Shown: in pieces, positions 17,941-26,585 of the stretch
Numbering within the stretch: position 1 is the first letter of the stretch
Layout: the number at the start of each line of letters is the position of its first letter
Assembly: GCA_030144965.1 (NCBI GenBank)
Contig: JAMPUU010000007.1
Coordinates: 1-64,000, forward strand
Reading direction: 5' to 3'
Origin: Nitrospira sp. BO4
Lineage (GTDB): Bacteria; Nitrospirota; Nitrospiria; Nitrospirales; Nitrospiraceae
Length of the DNA: 64,000 nucleotides
The notes under the pieces: model-generated
What the model was told of the DNA's origin: nothing
Databases searched by the model: none
The model's input: only the letters and a program-made list of their open reading frames with translations
Translations under genes and position numbers: made by a program

Positions 17941-18198
17941 ATGACTCCACGGCATCAGCATGTGTTACGCATCTGTCGGGACGCACTCGTTGATGGATTG
18001 GGCACACAATCCACCGGAGAAAAACTGCTCGCAGCCTTGATTCTCAACCGAGCAGACTGGCTGCATGAAATGGGGTACACCATCGCCGATGCCATCGATC
18101 GCGTCGGGATTGAGTGGATCGCCATCATTCCTGACGTCGTCAAAACCCTTCGAGAAGAAGGCCACATATCCGACATCCTCTCTACTCCCCGGTCCTAG
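17941..18198 (+). CDS. Small helical protein, unknown
   Basis: This 85-residue soluble helical protein has a perfect AAAGGAG ahead of the ATG and sits 34 nt after a motif copy. It has no signal peptide, Cys pairs or recognisable motif. The hydrophobic helix VGIEWIAIIPDVVKTL could mediate dimerisation. Confidence 0.65.
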   Translation: MTPRHQHVLRICRDALVDGLGTQSTGEKLLAALILNRADWLHEMGYTIADAIDRVGIEWIAIIPDVVKTLREEGHISDILSTPRS

Positions 18199-18303
18199 AC
18201 GCACGCCCTCGCTCCCACATCAGCATATCAGGCCCTCGCGGGCAGCACATTTTCAGGATGTCTCATGTCTGTCTGAAGTCCTTCCTCCTTCGGAGCCCAT
18301 GCA

Positions 18304-19056
18304 ATGCAGTCATTCCATGTCGTACAGTGGCAGACCATCGCAGGACGTGGCGTCATCGCCATCGTCGAAGCCCCACCCGTGATCACGATTCAGCCGGACG
18401 AACTCATCGAATTGGACGGACTCCTGTATTGCGTCTCACACGTCGAATCATTCTCGTATGATCCCGGGTACAGCCGAGCCCGCACGCTTGGGCTCATTGT
18501 CTCGCCTACGACACCACGCATCGTGACATCCCTACTTGAAAGCTACGCTCCACAGGCTATAATCCGTGCTCCGCCGAGGGGCACACTTCACATGACCGAC
18601 ATATCTCCCACTGATTCCTCCATCCCCACCCGGCGCCGAGCTATTCTCTGTGACATTGACGGCACAATTGCCCTCCGAGGCACCCGCGATCCCTACGACT
18701 TCGAACAAGCGATGGAAGATGCGGTCAATTGGCCCATCGTACATCTGATTGAACAGCTGCTGACATCCAGCCCACATCCGGTCAGCCTCATTCTGCTATC
18801 CGGACGACAGGAACAATTCCGAGACATCACGGAATATTGGTTATTCCGTCATCAGCTCTTTCCAACTCGACATAGCCTCTGGCTCAGACTCACTGGCGAT
18901 CCAAGACCTGATGTCGTCGTGAAAGAAGAACTCTTTCACCGCATTATTGCTCCAGAATTTCACGTCGAATACGTCTTCGACGACCGCAATACCGTTGTCG
19001 CCATGTGGCGACGTCTGGGCCTCACCTGTCTCCAAGTCGCCGACGGCGCGTTTTAG
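18304..19056 (+). CDS. HAD-type polynucleotide 3'-phosphatase-like protein with N-terminal extension
   Basis: In this 250-residue protein, residues about 110-250 match the HAD phosphatase half of T4 polynucleotide kinase: DIDGTIA (motif I, about 118), LLSGR (motif II), V-V-K-E (motif III Lys) and V-F-D-D-R-N (motif IV). It would remove 3'-phosphates from DNA or RNA ends so that they can be ligated or extended. No kinase P-loop is present. Residues 1-80 form a separate beta-rich domain with VEAPP and ELIELDGLLYCV. An internal ATG (18592) could make the phosphatase alone; the long start at 18304 lacks a clear binding site. Confidence 0.75.
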   Translation: MQSFHVVQWQTIAGRGVIAIVEAPPVITIQPDELIELDGLLYCVSHVESFSYDPGYSRARTLGLIVSPTTPRIVTSLLESYAPQAIIRAPPRGTLHMTDISPTDSSIPTRRRAILCDIDGTIALRGTRDPYDFEQAMEDAVNWPIVHLIEQLLTSSPHPVSLILLSGRQEQFRDITEYWLFRHQLFPTRHSLWLRLTGDPRPDVVVKEELFHRIIAPEFHVEYVFDDRNTVVAMWRRLGLTCLQVADGAF

Positions 19057-19089
19057 ACCCCGTTCATTTCACACATAAGGAGTCTCCTG

Positions 19090-19338
19090 ATGGGTCATCC
19101 CGCACTCGCTGCCGGTCTCTCTCAGCGTGCCCGCCAGGTCCTCTCCTATCTGATGACGACCGGGCAATCAGAGGATCATGGTGTCGCGGAAATGCTCAAC
19201 ACCATTGCCGAAAATGGCGACGACATGGCTAACGATGCCATGCTTCGAACGTCGGCCCAAAACATCATCCACGCCGCACAATTCGTACTCCGTCAGACCC
19301 AACCCCCGACACGGCCCTCAAAACACCCGCGCGGCTAA
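19090..19338 (+). CDS. Small helical protein, unknown
   Basis: This 82-residue protein has AAGGAG upstream of the ATG. It is helical throughout until a Pro-rich basic tail. No family is recognised. It lies 33 nt behind the phosphatase gene and is probably in the same transcript. Confidence 0.62.
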   Translation: MGHPALAAGLSQRARQVLSYLMTTGQSEDHGVAEMLNTIAENGDDMANDAMLRTSAQNIIHAAQFVLRQTQPPTRPSKHPRG

Positions 19339-19377
19339 CGCCAATTCTGCTCTCGGATACGACAGGAACTCCCTATC

Positions 19378-19929
19378 ATGCACACCCTTCACGCAAGAGG
19401 ACTGCGCCCCCTCGCCGACCTCGCCGCCGTCCGTCCCCACGGAGACCGACTGCGCTATCTCGCCGGATGCCGGTGCCTCCCCTGCCGCGCCGCCAATGCC
19501 CAGTACGAACGACAGCGCCAACAGGCCAGACGTGAGGGAGAGTGGAATGGGATTGTACCGGCCACGGCCGCCCGACGACATATCCTCTTCCTCTCACGGC
19601 GAGGCGTCGGCCGCCGAGCCATTCACGACGCGACCGATATCGCCCAATCCACGTTGAGCGCGATCCGGGCCGGGAAGAAAACGCACATCCGCGCCCGCAC
19701 CGCCCGAAAAATTCTCGATGTCAGCACTGCGGAGCGAGCCGATCATGCCCACATTCCGGCGACACGGCTGTGGCGCTTGATCCAACGACTCCTCGACGAA
19801 GGCTACACGAAGCGCGACCTCGCACGACGACTCGGGTACCGATCCCCCGCGCTGCAATTCCGCAAGCAGGTGGTCACGGTCCGCAACGCCTTCAGAATCC
19901 AACGACTCTACGACCAACTCACCACGTAA
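19378..19929 (+). CDS. DNA-binding protein with Cys cluster and HTH
   Basis: This 183-residue basic protein starts with an HGDRLRYLAGCRCLPC segment (about 21-36), the GCRC-x2-C pattern seen in many phage and actinobacterial regulators, then a helix-turn-helix-like region (about 70-105: GVGRRAIHDATDIAQSTLSA). A second helical unit near 130-165 (LLDEGYTKRDLARRLGY) resembles another HTH. It probably binds DNA as a regulator of the element. AGGAA precedes the ATG. Confidence 0.72.
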   Translation: MHTLHARGLRPLADLAAVRPHGDRLRYLAGCRCLPCRAANAQYERQRQQARREGEWNGIVPATAARRHILFLSRRGVGRRAIHDATDIAQSTLSAIRAGKKTHIRARTARKILDVSTAERADHAHIPATRLWRLIQRLLDEGYTKRDLARRLGYRSPALQFRKQVVTVRNAFRIQRLYDQLTT

Positions 19930-19991
19930 CCACTGAAAGCAAACCCATGGATACCAGACTCAGTCGCATCAAGTGCCAGGGATCCTGCCTC

Positions 19992-20804
19992 ATGAATCAA
20001 CACACACTCTCGAGACAACAGATTCACCAGCTCTGTCAGGCCTACCAACACGATGTGTCTGAGGCACTCCTCACCACCCCTACGCCCGATACCGACGACA
20101 ACACCCCTCATAATCGTCACGAGCGAGCGGTCATTCAACAGGCGATCCTCCGAAATCCCCTCCCTCTTCCTAATGGACTTGGCGATCACACCACTCTCCT
20201 TGAACGAATGACTGACTTCTTTACCGGTCAGGACATTCTGAGCATGACCGAGGAAGAACTCGATGCCGACATTCGAGCAGAGGGGAGAGATCCTAAAATA
20301 GAGGCCAAGCGGAATCGAACCATGATGAATCGAATTCTCCGACATATTCGACAACATCATCGAGGACAGTTTTCATCTTGCTCGATCTGTCATGGGAAGC
20401 AAGCACTACCCACAGTCCCACCACCGGCTCGACGGTCCGGTCGACTGCGCTTCCCTATTTGGCTGGCCGTGAGTCTTTTTCCTCCCTCGAAAGACCGCGC
20501 ACACCTCCCCTCGGCTTATCTGTCCGTCCGAGCATTAATCCGATTGATCGGCCGTTTCGAACACGACAACGCGGCAAAACATCATCACGCCCCCGCCTGG
20601 CCAGCCGGAACAATTCCTCCAGCGTTCTTTCGAACCTTTCGCCGGCTCTACCGGCAGAAACTCTTTCGACTCATCCCTGGGGTCAGTGACCCACGCCACA
20701 TCGGACCCGCGTGTCTCGATTTCCAGATCATCATCCACGCTGTGGCTCCCCCACGCACCCGCAGACAACGCCAACAGGCACGATACCAAAACCACGATAT
20801 CTAG
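19992..20804 (+). CDS. Hypothetical protein
   Basis: This 270-residue protein is called from ATG 19992 (AGGGAT upstream); an ATG at 19948 is possible. The N-terminal half is acidic and helical (LSMTEEELDADIRAEG). A single CSIC pair lies near 132, and the C-terminal half is basic and Arg/His-rich. The change in character near residue 130 could mark two domains or an old frameshift. The function is unknown. Confidence 0.52.
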   Translation: MNQHTLSRQQIHQLCQAYQHDVSEALLTTPTPDTDDNTPHNRHERAVIQQAILRNPLPLPNGLGDHTTLLERMTDFFTGQDILSMTEEELDADIRAEGRDPKIEAKRNRTMMNRILRHIRQHHRGQFSSCSICHGKQALPTVPPPARRSGRLRFPIWLAVSLFPPSKDRAHLPSAYLSVRALIRLIGRFEHDNAAKHHHAPAWPAGTIPPAFFRTFRRLYRQKLFRLIPGVSDPRHIGPACLDFQIIIHAVAPPRTRRQRQQARYQNHDI

Positions 20805-20826
20805 CCTGACCAACACGAGGCCCACC

Positions 20827-21093
20827 ATGCCAGACTATCTCGTCACCTGGGAAATTAATGTCACGGCAGACAACCCTGCCCGTGCAGCCCAAGAAGCCCT
20901 CACGATTCAACGCGATCCTGAAAGCACTGCTACGACCTTTCAAGTCATCCCTGAAGACCCAGGGCTCGACCCCATCACCGTCGATCTCAACGACGAAGCG
21001 TCGATACAAGAAGCCAGCATCCTCTCACCACCATTGCCGGCTCAAACTCGTTTCGAGCGGCGCTCCGCGCAGGGGGACTCCTGGGTGTCTTAG
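20827..21093 (+). CDS. Small protein of a plasmid/phage-associated type
   Basis: This 88-residue protein starts MPDYLVTWEINVTADNPARAAQEAL. That beginning (strand, then ADNPxxAAxEA helix) is a familiar pattern of small, uncharacterised proteins in plasmids and phages. GAGG precedes ATG 20827. The function is unknown. Confidence 0.65.
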   Translation: MPDYLVTWEINVTADNPARAAQEALTIQRDPESTATTFQVIPEDPGLDPITVDLNDEASIQEASILSPPLPAQTRFERRSAQGDSWVS

Positions 21094-21130
21094 CTGACCC
21101 ATGCTGAACTACCCCAGGGAGGATTGACCC

Positions 21131-21490
21131 ATGAAAGACGAAAATTACTGCACCATCGGCGGACGCATTACTCACGATCCCGGCATTTACGCCGCCCCGA
21201 ACGGCTGGCTGCTCTCGTTCTCTATCGCCAATCATTCCCACTACCCCGCCAACAGTAAGCCGATGTTCATTGAAGTCAAAGTCGGCGTGACCAGCGATCG
21301 CACCAAGCTGGACGAGTTCGCCACGCGACTTCCGAAAGGCCGGAAAGTCACCATCCATGCCGCCGAGCTACAAGTGAAAGACTGGAAACCCAGCGACAGC
21401 GATGAAACCAAACGCAGCTTTCACCTCTTCTGCCGCATGGACCAAATCTATCTCCAAGATCTGCCGAAGAAAACCTTGGCCGCAGCATAA
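21131..21490 (+). CDS. SSB-like OB-fold protein (SSB 2)
   Basis: This 119-residue protein is preceded by GGGAGGA. Its N-terminal pattern (TIGGRITHDPGIYAAPNGWLL, SFSIANHS, MFIEVKV, LPKGRKVTIHA) fits the strand order of single-stranded DNA-binding OB-folds, but it is diverged from SSB 1. The acidic SSB tail is absent; the protein ends in Ala-Ala-Ala. It lies next to the zinc-ribbon protein at 21539, so the two may act together on single-stranded DNA. Confidence 0.72.
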   Translation: MKDENYCTIGGRITHDPGIYAAPNGWLLSFSIANHSHYPANSKPMFIEVKVGVTSDRTKLDEFATRLPKGRKVTIHAAELQVKDWKPSDSDETKRSFHLFCRMDQIYLQDLPKKTLAAA

Positions 21491-21538
21491 CGTCGTTTAC
21501 GGCTCTCACCCTCTTTCTCAACACAAAGGACCTTCACC

Positions 21539-23119
21539 ATGGAATGTCGCGACGAATTCGGCAACGTGATCGAGCTCTACGAACACCCCTATACCATGCC
21601 CACCCGGGTCATCCTCGAAGCCGATGATCGACCGGAGGAGGTCATCAAGACCCTGCAAACACGATTCACCGATCTGGTCGATGAGTTTGCGGCCCAGGAG
21701 CGCTCCCGGTACTACAGCCGAGAAACCCGCTACGACGACGGCATGACAGAACCCAGCTTCCCCATCATCATGGGCCAACCGGCCACATCGACCCGCGTCC
21801 CGTCCACTGTCGTCCTCCCGGACGGACGCAAAGCCTTGCTCCTCGATCCACACCGTGTCCAAACGCAGTGCGGGATTCAAGAAATCCTCCTGATGACACA
21901 ACTCCAGCACATGCGGCCCCACCGAAAAGGCACACGGATGTGCCCCCAGTGCAAAGGGAAACACCTGGCCGATTCGCCGACCACCCCCTTCGCACCTCCC
22001 CCTACCAGAACCACCATCCCCTGTACCAAATGCCAAGCCAACTTGCTTGCCGCCTCCTATTGGGACGGGCCGGATACCCTCGTCTGCATTCCCTGTGGAA
22101 CTCGAATCAGCCGACCGCTCACACGGCTCACCACCGAAGAAGAAGAGGCCAATCAGCTCGCGGTGACGCATGCCACCGTCCTGGATCCCTCGTCAGCCCA
22201 CGACGACCGCATCGACGACGAAACCGATCTCCTGGAGGACTCCGCCGAACCCCACGACAGCGAGGATACTGATTCAGCTGACATCACCGAAGACCGTGTG
22301 TCCCCCTACGAAGACGACATCACGATTGGCCTCCTACCGGAAACAACCCCGCTCGACCAAGCCGAACTCGATGAGATTCAGGCCATGTTGGCCAATCCCC
22401 ACCGACGCTGGCTGACCGACGAGCATTCGATCGTCATCCAACATCTTCTGGCCATGACGACTCAACGTCTCACTGTTCTAGACGACGATCAGGCCTTCAA
22501 AGAGACCTTCGCACAAGTCGTCGGCGAGGAGATCGGCCATCTTGGCGACCTTCTCCACTTGCCTGCCTGCCAATTATTCAAAAGCTCGCAGTCTCCCCTG
22601 CGCCAAGGGCTGGTGGACCGTGCCATCCAACATCAAGACGAAGACGCGCGACGCATGGCCGTCTGGGCCGCCGCCGGACGCTTTCTCAACGAAACCAACA
22701 TCCCCTGGCTCAAAGATTTCCACGCAGCTGCCGATCCCACACGTATTCCGACACAGAAAAAGGATCGCGCTGAGTTCTGGAGACACCTCCAAACCACCAC
22801 CAAAGCCGAAGTTTCGCCTATCTTGGACTGGCTCAACGGACTCAGCCGCGAAGATCTCGCCTTGCTCGCTGGCGATCCGGACACCAGTCATCCCTTCGTG
22901 CATCACCCTGATCCCGAGGTCTTCCAAGGGACCGAGACGCTGCTCAATCCGCTCATCGCATTTCTGGCAAACGAATTGCACCGATTCAGACAAAAAGAAT
23001 CCGGATGCGTCCTCCTCGCCGGGGACTATGGATTAGACGTCGAAAGTCTCCGGACCATTGCGCTCCAAAGTGGGCAGCTACGACTGCCCCCTCAGGCGCC
23101 TACGGCTGCTGCTGCCTAG
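21539..23119 (+). CDS. Large zinc-ribbon protein, unknown (paralogue of 23799-25316)
   Basis: In this 526-residue protein the N-terminal region (1-110) is mixed alpha/beta. Three Cys pairs at 135/138, 162/165 and 183/186 form one or two zinc ribbons. A strongly acidic linker spans about 215-275, followed by a helical C-terminal domain (about 335-520). The minus-strand gene at 23799 has the same plan: three Cys pairs, an acidic middle and a similar helical end. AAAGGA precedes the ATG. It lies between two SSB-like genes, suggesting a role in DNA metabolism. No known family is recognised. It ends in four alanines. Confidence 0.72.
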   Translation: MECRDEFGNVIELYEHPYTMPTRVILEADDRPEEVIKTLQTRFTDLVDEFAAQERSRYYSRETRYDDGMTEPSFPIIMGQPATSTRVPSTVVLPDGRKALLLDPHRVQTQCGIQEILLMTQLQHMRPHRKGTRMCPQCKGKHLADSPTTPFAPPPTRTTIPCTKCQANLLAASYWDGPDTLVCIPCGTRISRPLTRLTTEEEEANQLAVTHATVLDPSSAHDDRIDDETDLLEDSAEPHDSEDTDSADITEDRVSPYEDDITIGLLPETTPLDQAELDEIQAMLANPHRRWLTDEHSIVIQHLLAMTTQRLTVLDDDQAFKETFAQVVGEEIGHLGDLLHLPACQLFKSSQSPLRQGLVDRAIQHQDEDARRMAVWAAAGRFLNETNIPWLKDFHAAADPTRIPTQKKDRAEFWRHLQTTTKAEVSPILDWLNGLSREDLALLAGDPDTSHPFVHHPDPEVFQGTETLLNPLIAFLANELHRFRQKESGCVLLAGDYGLDVESLRTIALQSGQLRLPPQAPTAAAA

Positions 23120-23291
23120 CCCCGCCCATGCCGCGCTACGCACTCTGCCTCTCATCGTTCATACCGTTCGATCCTTCACCCAGGAGGTGGCTCACCGTGC
23201 AGTAAGTTCTCCTTCCCACTCACCCGCATTGCCCAGCTGCGTGATGTCTGGGTCTCATTCGCATCCACTACTTTCTCAAGGAGTGACTCCC

Positions 23292-23633
23292 ATGAATCGC
23301 AATTCCGTCCATCTCATCGGCCGACTCACCGATAACCCGACCGTTCGCTCCATCACCAGCGGACCCGTGTGCAACCTCAACATCGCGGTCAATGGCACCC
23401 CGAAGAAAGGGAGCACCGAGCGCCCGGTCGAATTCATCCCGGTCACCGTGTTCGGCAATCAAGCCAACAGCTGTGCCGCCAACCTGGTCAAAGGCCAGGA
23501 AGTGAGCATCGAGGGCCGGTTGCATTTCCGCAAGCAACAGATCGGTGACAAGAAAGTCACCGTCGGCGATGTCACGGCCTACCGCGTGGAATTCGGCACG
23601 AAGCCGAAGGCGCAGTTGGCTGCCGCGGCGTAA
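23292..23633 (+). CDS. SSB-like OB-fold protein (SSB 3)
   Basis: This 113-residue protein has AAGGAG upstream of ATG 23292. It shows the SSB order: NSVHLIGRLTDNPTVRSI, CNLNIAVNG, EFIPVTVFGNQA, LVKGQEVSIEGRL. It is shorter than host SSBs and lacks the acidic tail, ending in LAAAA. The last gene of the left + strand arm, it is followed by a bidirectional terminator. Confidence 0.85.
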   Translation: MNRNSVHLIGRLTDNPTVRSITSGPVCNLNIAVNGTPKKGSTERPVEFIPVTVFGNQANSCAANLVKGQEVSIEGRLHFRKQQIGDKKVTVGDVTAYRVEFGTKPKAQLAAAA

Positions 23634-23649
23634 CCCGTCTTGAACAAAA

Positions 23650-23725
23650 AAAAAGGGAACAGGATGGTTCCGCAGAAGTCTGAACAGTCAGTCCTCTCGC
23701 AATCACATTCATCCGTTCCCTTTTT
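23650..23725. terminator. Bidirectional terminator between convergent genes
   Basis: AAAAAGGGAAC-A-GGATG (from 23650) pairs with CATCCGTTCCCTTTTT (23710-23725) with one bulged base. Both strands end in a T-run, nine A on the left and five T on the right. The 43-nt intervening sequence is unusually long for a simple terminator. Confidence 0.75.
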
Positions 23726-23730
23726 CCTCA

Positions 23731-23783
23731 GTCAGAGGCAAGATCTGGTCTGAGCCAACTCAGATTCCAGATCCGCCTCTGAC
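23731..23783. repeat. Long perfect-arm hairpin
   Basis: GTCAGAGGC, then GATCTGG and CTGAG (23731-23754), pair with the mirror segment 23759-23783 around a CCAA loop, giving 21 paired bases with two small bulges. It directly abuts the stop codon of the minus-strand gene at 23799. It may be a second terminator, an RNA stability element or a protein-binding site. Confidence 0.7.
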
Positions 23784-23798
23784 AAGACAGGAACAGCC

Positions 23799-25316
23799 TT
23801 AGGACACTGCGTTCATATGAATCGCGGTGCGAAAGGCTGTTTCACTCACGCCAAACTGTCGCGAGAGAATTCTCACGCCGGCTGACACTGAGTGAAATTT
23901 CTGAACCCGCTGCCGACAATAGCGCATCCAAGACCTGATCTTGGCGTACACATTGGGCATCGGCAATTCTTCAGCTCCTTCAGGCAAAAACATCCGCAAT
24001 TCGGCATCCGTACTCGCAAGCAACCACGACACAAACTCTTCCTGTTGCGTGAACGTAAAACGCGAACAGGCAGACGTCAATGTTGCAGCCACCATCCAGA
24101 CCAACCCCAACCGATCGCGAGACACGGCGGTCAGTTCACAGTCAGTCTGATCCGAATCCGATGACACATTCCGCGGTGTTAATTGCCCACACATCGTCCG
24201 ATCAAGCAGCATGCGGCGTAATCCGACATGCTCAGACGATGCCCAGAACTGTACTAACTGACTCGTCATCACTGCATCGAGGACCTCCAACGCATCCGGA
24301 TCGGCCTCATCTTGATCTGCAGTGCCTTCTGAAGACTCAGTACTCTCTGCTGACGTCTCAGTGCCCTCAGTCATTCCAACCAAGGTGTCCACCAAATCGC
24401 CCGCCTCTGATTCTTCAAAATCTTGTCCATCTCCTTCATCAGTCACCAATTGTTCAGCCATCCCATCCCAATCGTTTGTGGGCATGAGCAATTCCTCCTC
24501 ATCCTGCACATCACGGACGGGAGCGGCTAACACACTCTGGGTATTCTGAGCCACCAGTGTCGCATCAAGTCCAAGCAGTGACGTGATCCCTTCCCATCCA
24601 CACAAACAATGGGCAATCAAGACCATCCCTTCACGAGCAAAGTTCAATGATGGACCCTGACAATGCGGACAACGAATCTCCGACACCATCGCGTTCGAAG
24701 AACTGTCATCCGATTCAAGCAGACCAGTCGACGCATCGGTAGACACGTGTGATTCCTGAGCCGTCTTCAGTGTCTGTGCGGGGAGATGATACCCATCGCA
24801 CCGACGACATTGAACCGATCCAGTAATCCAACGCACGAGACTCTTTCCATCCTGTGCACGCTCCAAATCCGACAACCGCACCGGTACTTGAAGCCCACAA
24901 AACGGAATCGCGCGCAGACGATCCACACGCTTTGCCAACCGACCATCTTCCAAACACACCACTTGCCCCCGTACGTGTGTTGACGCACCACGCATATCCG
25001 GAGACAGCGGCATGTTATCCATGTCATAACGATTTTCATCAGCTGTGCGTGCATTCCGAAGCTGACGATTCCCAAATTCCTGCAATTCCATCACATGCAC
25101 CCGATCGCGAAGTCGCATCCAGTTCGCCGGAGAAATCCGATAGCGACCCGTCTCCAACTCGTCCATCAATCGGCGCAACTGCATCTCATCCAATCGTTCA
25201 ATGGGACGCAGACCGCGCAGACTCGATGTCGCAATCAGCTGTCGTAAGGACCGGAAATTAGCCAGAAAGAGTGAACTCTGAACCGTTCCAGTCCGCATAG
25301 ATGTAGTGGTATTCAT
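23799..25316 (-). CDS. Large zinc-ribbon protein, unknown (paralogue of 21539-23119)
   Basis: This 505-residue protein is called from the internal ATG at 25316 because AGAAAGGAT lies just upstream; the frame could extend ten residues to 25346. Cys pairs lie at about 170/173, 216/219 and 237/239, an acidic Ser/Thr/Glu stretch spans about 270-360, and a helical C-terminal domain follows. Its last 40 residues (R-I-L-S-R-Q-F-G-V-S-E-T-A-F-R-T-A) align with the end of the 526-residue protein. Codon use is less GC-rich than in the + strand genes. The function is unknown; zinc-mediated nucleic-acid binding is inferred. Confidence 0.72.
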   Translation of the reverse strand: MNTTTSMRTGTVQSSLFLANFRSLRQLIATSSLRGLRPIERLDEMQLRRLMDELETGRYRISPANWMRLRDRVHVMELQEFGNRQLRNARTADENRYDMDNMPLSPDMRGASTHVRGQVVCLEDGRLAKRVDRLRAIPFCGLQVPVRLSDLERAQDGKSLVRWITGSVQCRRCDGYHLPAQTLKTAQESHVSTDASTGLLESDDSSSNAMVSEIRCPHCQGPSLNFAREGMVLIAHCLCGWEGITSLLGLDATLVAQNTQSVLAAPVRDVQDEEELLMPTNDWDGMAEQLVTDEGDGQDFEESEAGDLVDTLVGMTEGTETSAESTESSEGTADQDEADPDALEVLDAVMTSQLVQFWASSEHVGLRRMLLDRTMCGQLTPRNVSSDSDQTDCELTAVSRDRLGLVWMVAATLTSACSRFTFTQQEEFVSWLLASTDAELRMFLPEGAEELPMPNVYAKIRSWMRYCRQRVQKFHSVSAGVRILSRQFGVSETAFRTAIHMNAVS

Positions 25317-25404
25317 GATCGAAATCCTTTCTGCATGGACACGCAATGGTGCCAGCGTAAGAAGTAGAGTGAATGTGAAAGAGAGAAACGAGAGAGAGAC
25401 GTGT

Positions 25405-25427
25405 GAACTGATCTAAGACATCAGTTC
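25405..25427. repeat. Short hairpin upstream of the minus-strand zinc-ribbon gene
   Basis: GAACTGAT and ATCAGTTC form an 8-bp perfect stem with a 7-nt loop. It lies between the stop of the gene at 25462 and the start of the gene ending at 23799, so it could separate or attenuate transcription between them. Confidence 0.45.
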
Positions 25428-25461
25428 TGTTTAATACGAGCAGACACTACGATTCTGATTC

Positions 25462-25647
25462 TTAATCCCCAACATACCCCACTAACGCTTTGGGCATGAG
25501 GAGAGGATAGAACCGATGTGTATCCGCAATGCCTTGATCACAGAGGTGAGCAAATGACTCATGAATAGCCATCTGTTCATCCGGTGACAACGCATCCCAT
25601 TCAGCTTGTAAGACCAATCGAGATGGTACTAGATAGTCATGGTCCAT
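25462..25647 (-). CDS. Small protein, unknown
   Basis: This 61-residue protein starts at 25647, where AAAGGAG sits 8 nt upstream; the longer frame to 25785 overlaps the next gene and lacks such a site. It contains a helical WDALSPDEQMAIHESFAHL segment. No family is recognised. Confidence 0.6.
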   Translation of the reverse strand: MDHDYLVPSRLVLQAEWDALSPDEQMAIHESFAHLCDQGIADTHRFYPLLMPKALVGYVGD

Positions 25648-25717
25648 ATCCGCACTCCTTTCTTCCAGATACAATCGCTCGACAAGTGGTGTGCACAATG
25701 CAGCTAGAATGAGACGA

Positions 25718-26155
25718 CTACTGCACGAGCGGACACAGCTCCCACCAATACGACTTCTTGTGAGACCCTGCACCACGACATGCATCTGTTGAAGGCAGTA
25801 GCTGCATCTCTAAGAGACGAAGCTGCTCCTTGATATCCAACTCACGCACTCTCAATTGCGCCAATCGTTCCTGCGCATAGAGATGCAGAGGCCGAATACC
25901 TTGTTCATCCCCTTCATAGACCACACACAGCATCGTCAATGTAGAGGGAATCGATAGCAACGATGTCACCGGGAATTCCACGACACTCCATTGTTGATCA
26001 CACATCTGATTCTGTCGAGATTGAACCTGTGCCAACGACTCGTGAGCCAGATGCGCATCCACGTAGACGGCAGAAATAATCCCATCACGTGACGATCCCA
26101 CACATTGATCGAGCACTGCATAGACGTCTGTGAATTCCTCGACAGATGTCCTCAT
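25718..26155 (-). CDS. Hypothetical protein
   Basis: This 145-residue protein has AGGAGG before the ATG. The first part (1-80) alternates strands and helices; residues about 88-115 are strongly helical and charged, possibly a coiled coil (AQERLAQLRVRELDIKEQL). It is likely the first gene of the minus-strand operon reading towards 23799. The family is unknown. Confidence 0.62.
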   Translation of the reverse strand: MRTSVEEFTDVYAVLDQCVGSSRDGIISAVYVDAHLAHESLAQVQSRQNQMCDQQWSVVEFPVTSLLSIPSTLTMLCVVYEGDEQGIRPLHLYAQERLAQLRVRELDIKEQLRLLEMQLLPSTDACRGAGSHKKSYWWELCPLVQ

Positions 26156-26266
26156 GACACACCTCCTGTGTACAATAGTTAGGTGAATAGATGGATAGAT
26201 AGCCCGTCACAACACGTCGGAAGCCGATGAATTCACGCGTGCAGTTGACGTGTTCGGACGCTGACA

Positions 26267-26275
26267 TGCTAGAAT
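26267..26275 (+). promoter_or_regulatory. Possible extended -10 promoter
   Basis: TGCTAGAAT matches an extended -10 (TGn followed by TAGAAT), 28 nt before the ATG at 26304. A TTGACG lies 20 nt further upstream, too far for optimal spacing. It is in the divergent gap between genes at 26155 (minus) and 26304 (plus). Confidence 0.4.
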
Positions 26276-26303
26276 TACATCTAGACACACCAGGAGACCG
26301 AGC

Positions 26304-26585
26304 ATGACCAACACACCTGAACTCGAACTTGGACGGTTATTGTGGACACTGGTAATGAGTCGACCAGAACTGAGAGAAGCCCATGCCACTTATGTGGGCA
26401 CGACAGACTTTCTCACGATCGACGATAGTGTGAAGAAAATTGAAGCGCAGGTGCAGGCAATAGAGGCAGGACAGACACTCACAGAGACTGAACAGCAACT
26501 CGTCGCTAAGATTAAAGCTGCAATCGTCGCTTTATCTCAGTCTCGACTTCCATCGGCTCAATCATCCGTTGTGGCATCACAATAA
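26304..26585 (+). CDS. Small helical protein, unknown
   Basis: This 93-residue helical protein (long amphipathic helix about 40-80) has CAGGAGA before the ATG. It is the only + strand gene inside the minus-strand block, and its 3' end overlaps the convergent gene 26512-26766 by 74 nt, an unusual arrangement. The family is unknown. Confidence 0.58.
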   Translation: MTNTPELELGRLLWTLVMSRPELREAHATYVGTTDFLTIDDSVKKIEAQVQAIEAGQTLTETEQQLVAKIKAAIVALSQSRLPSAQSSVVASQ

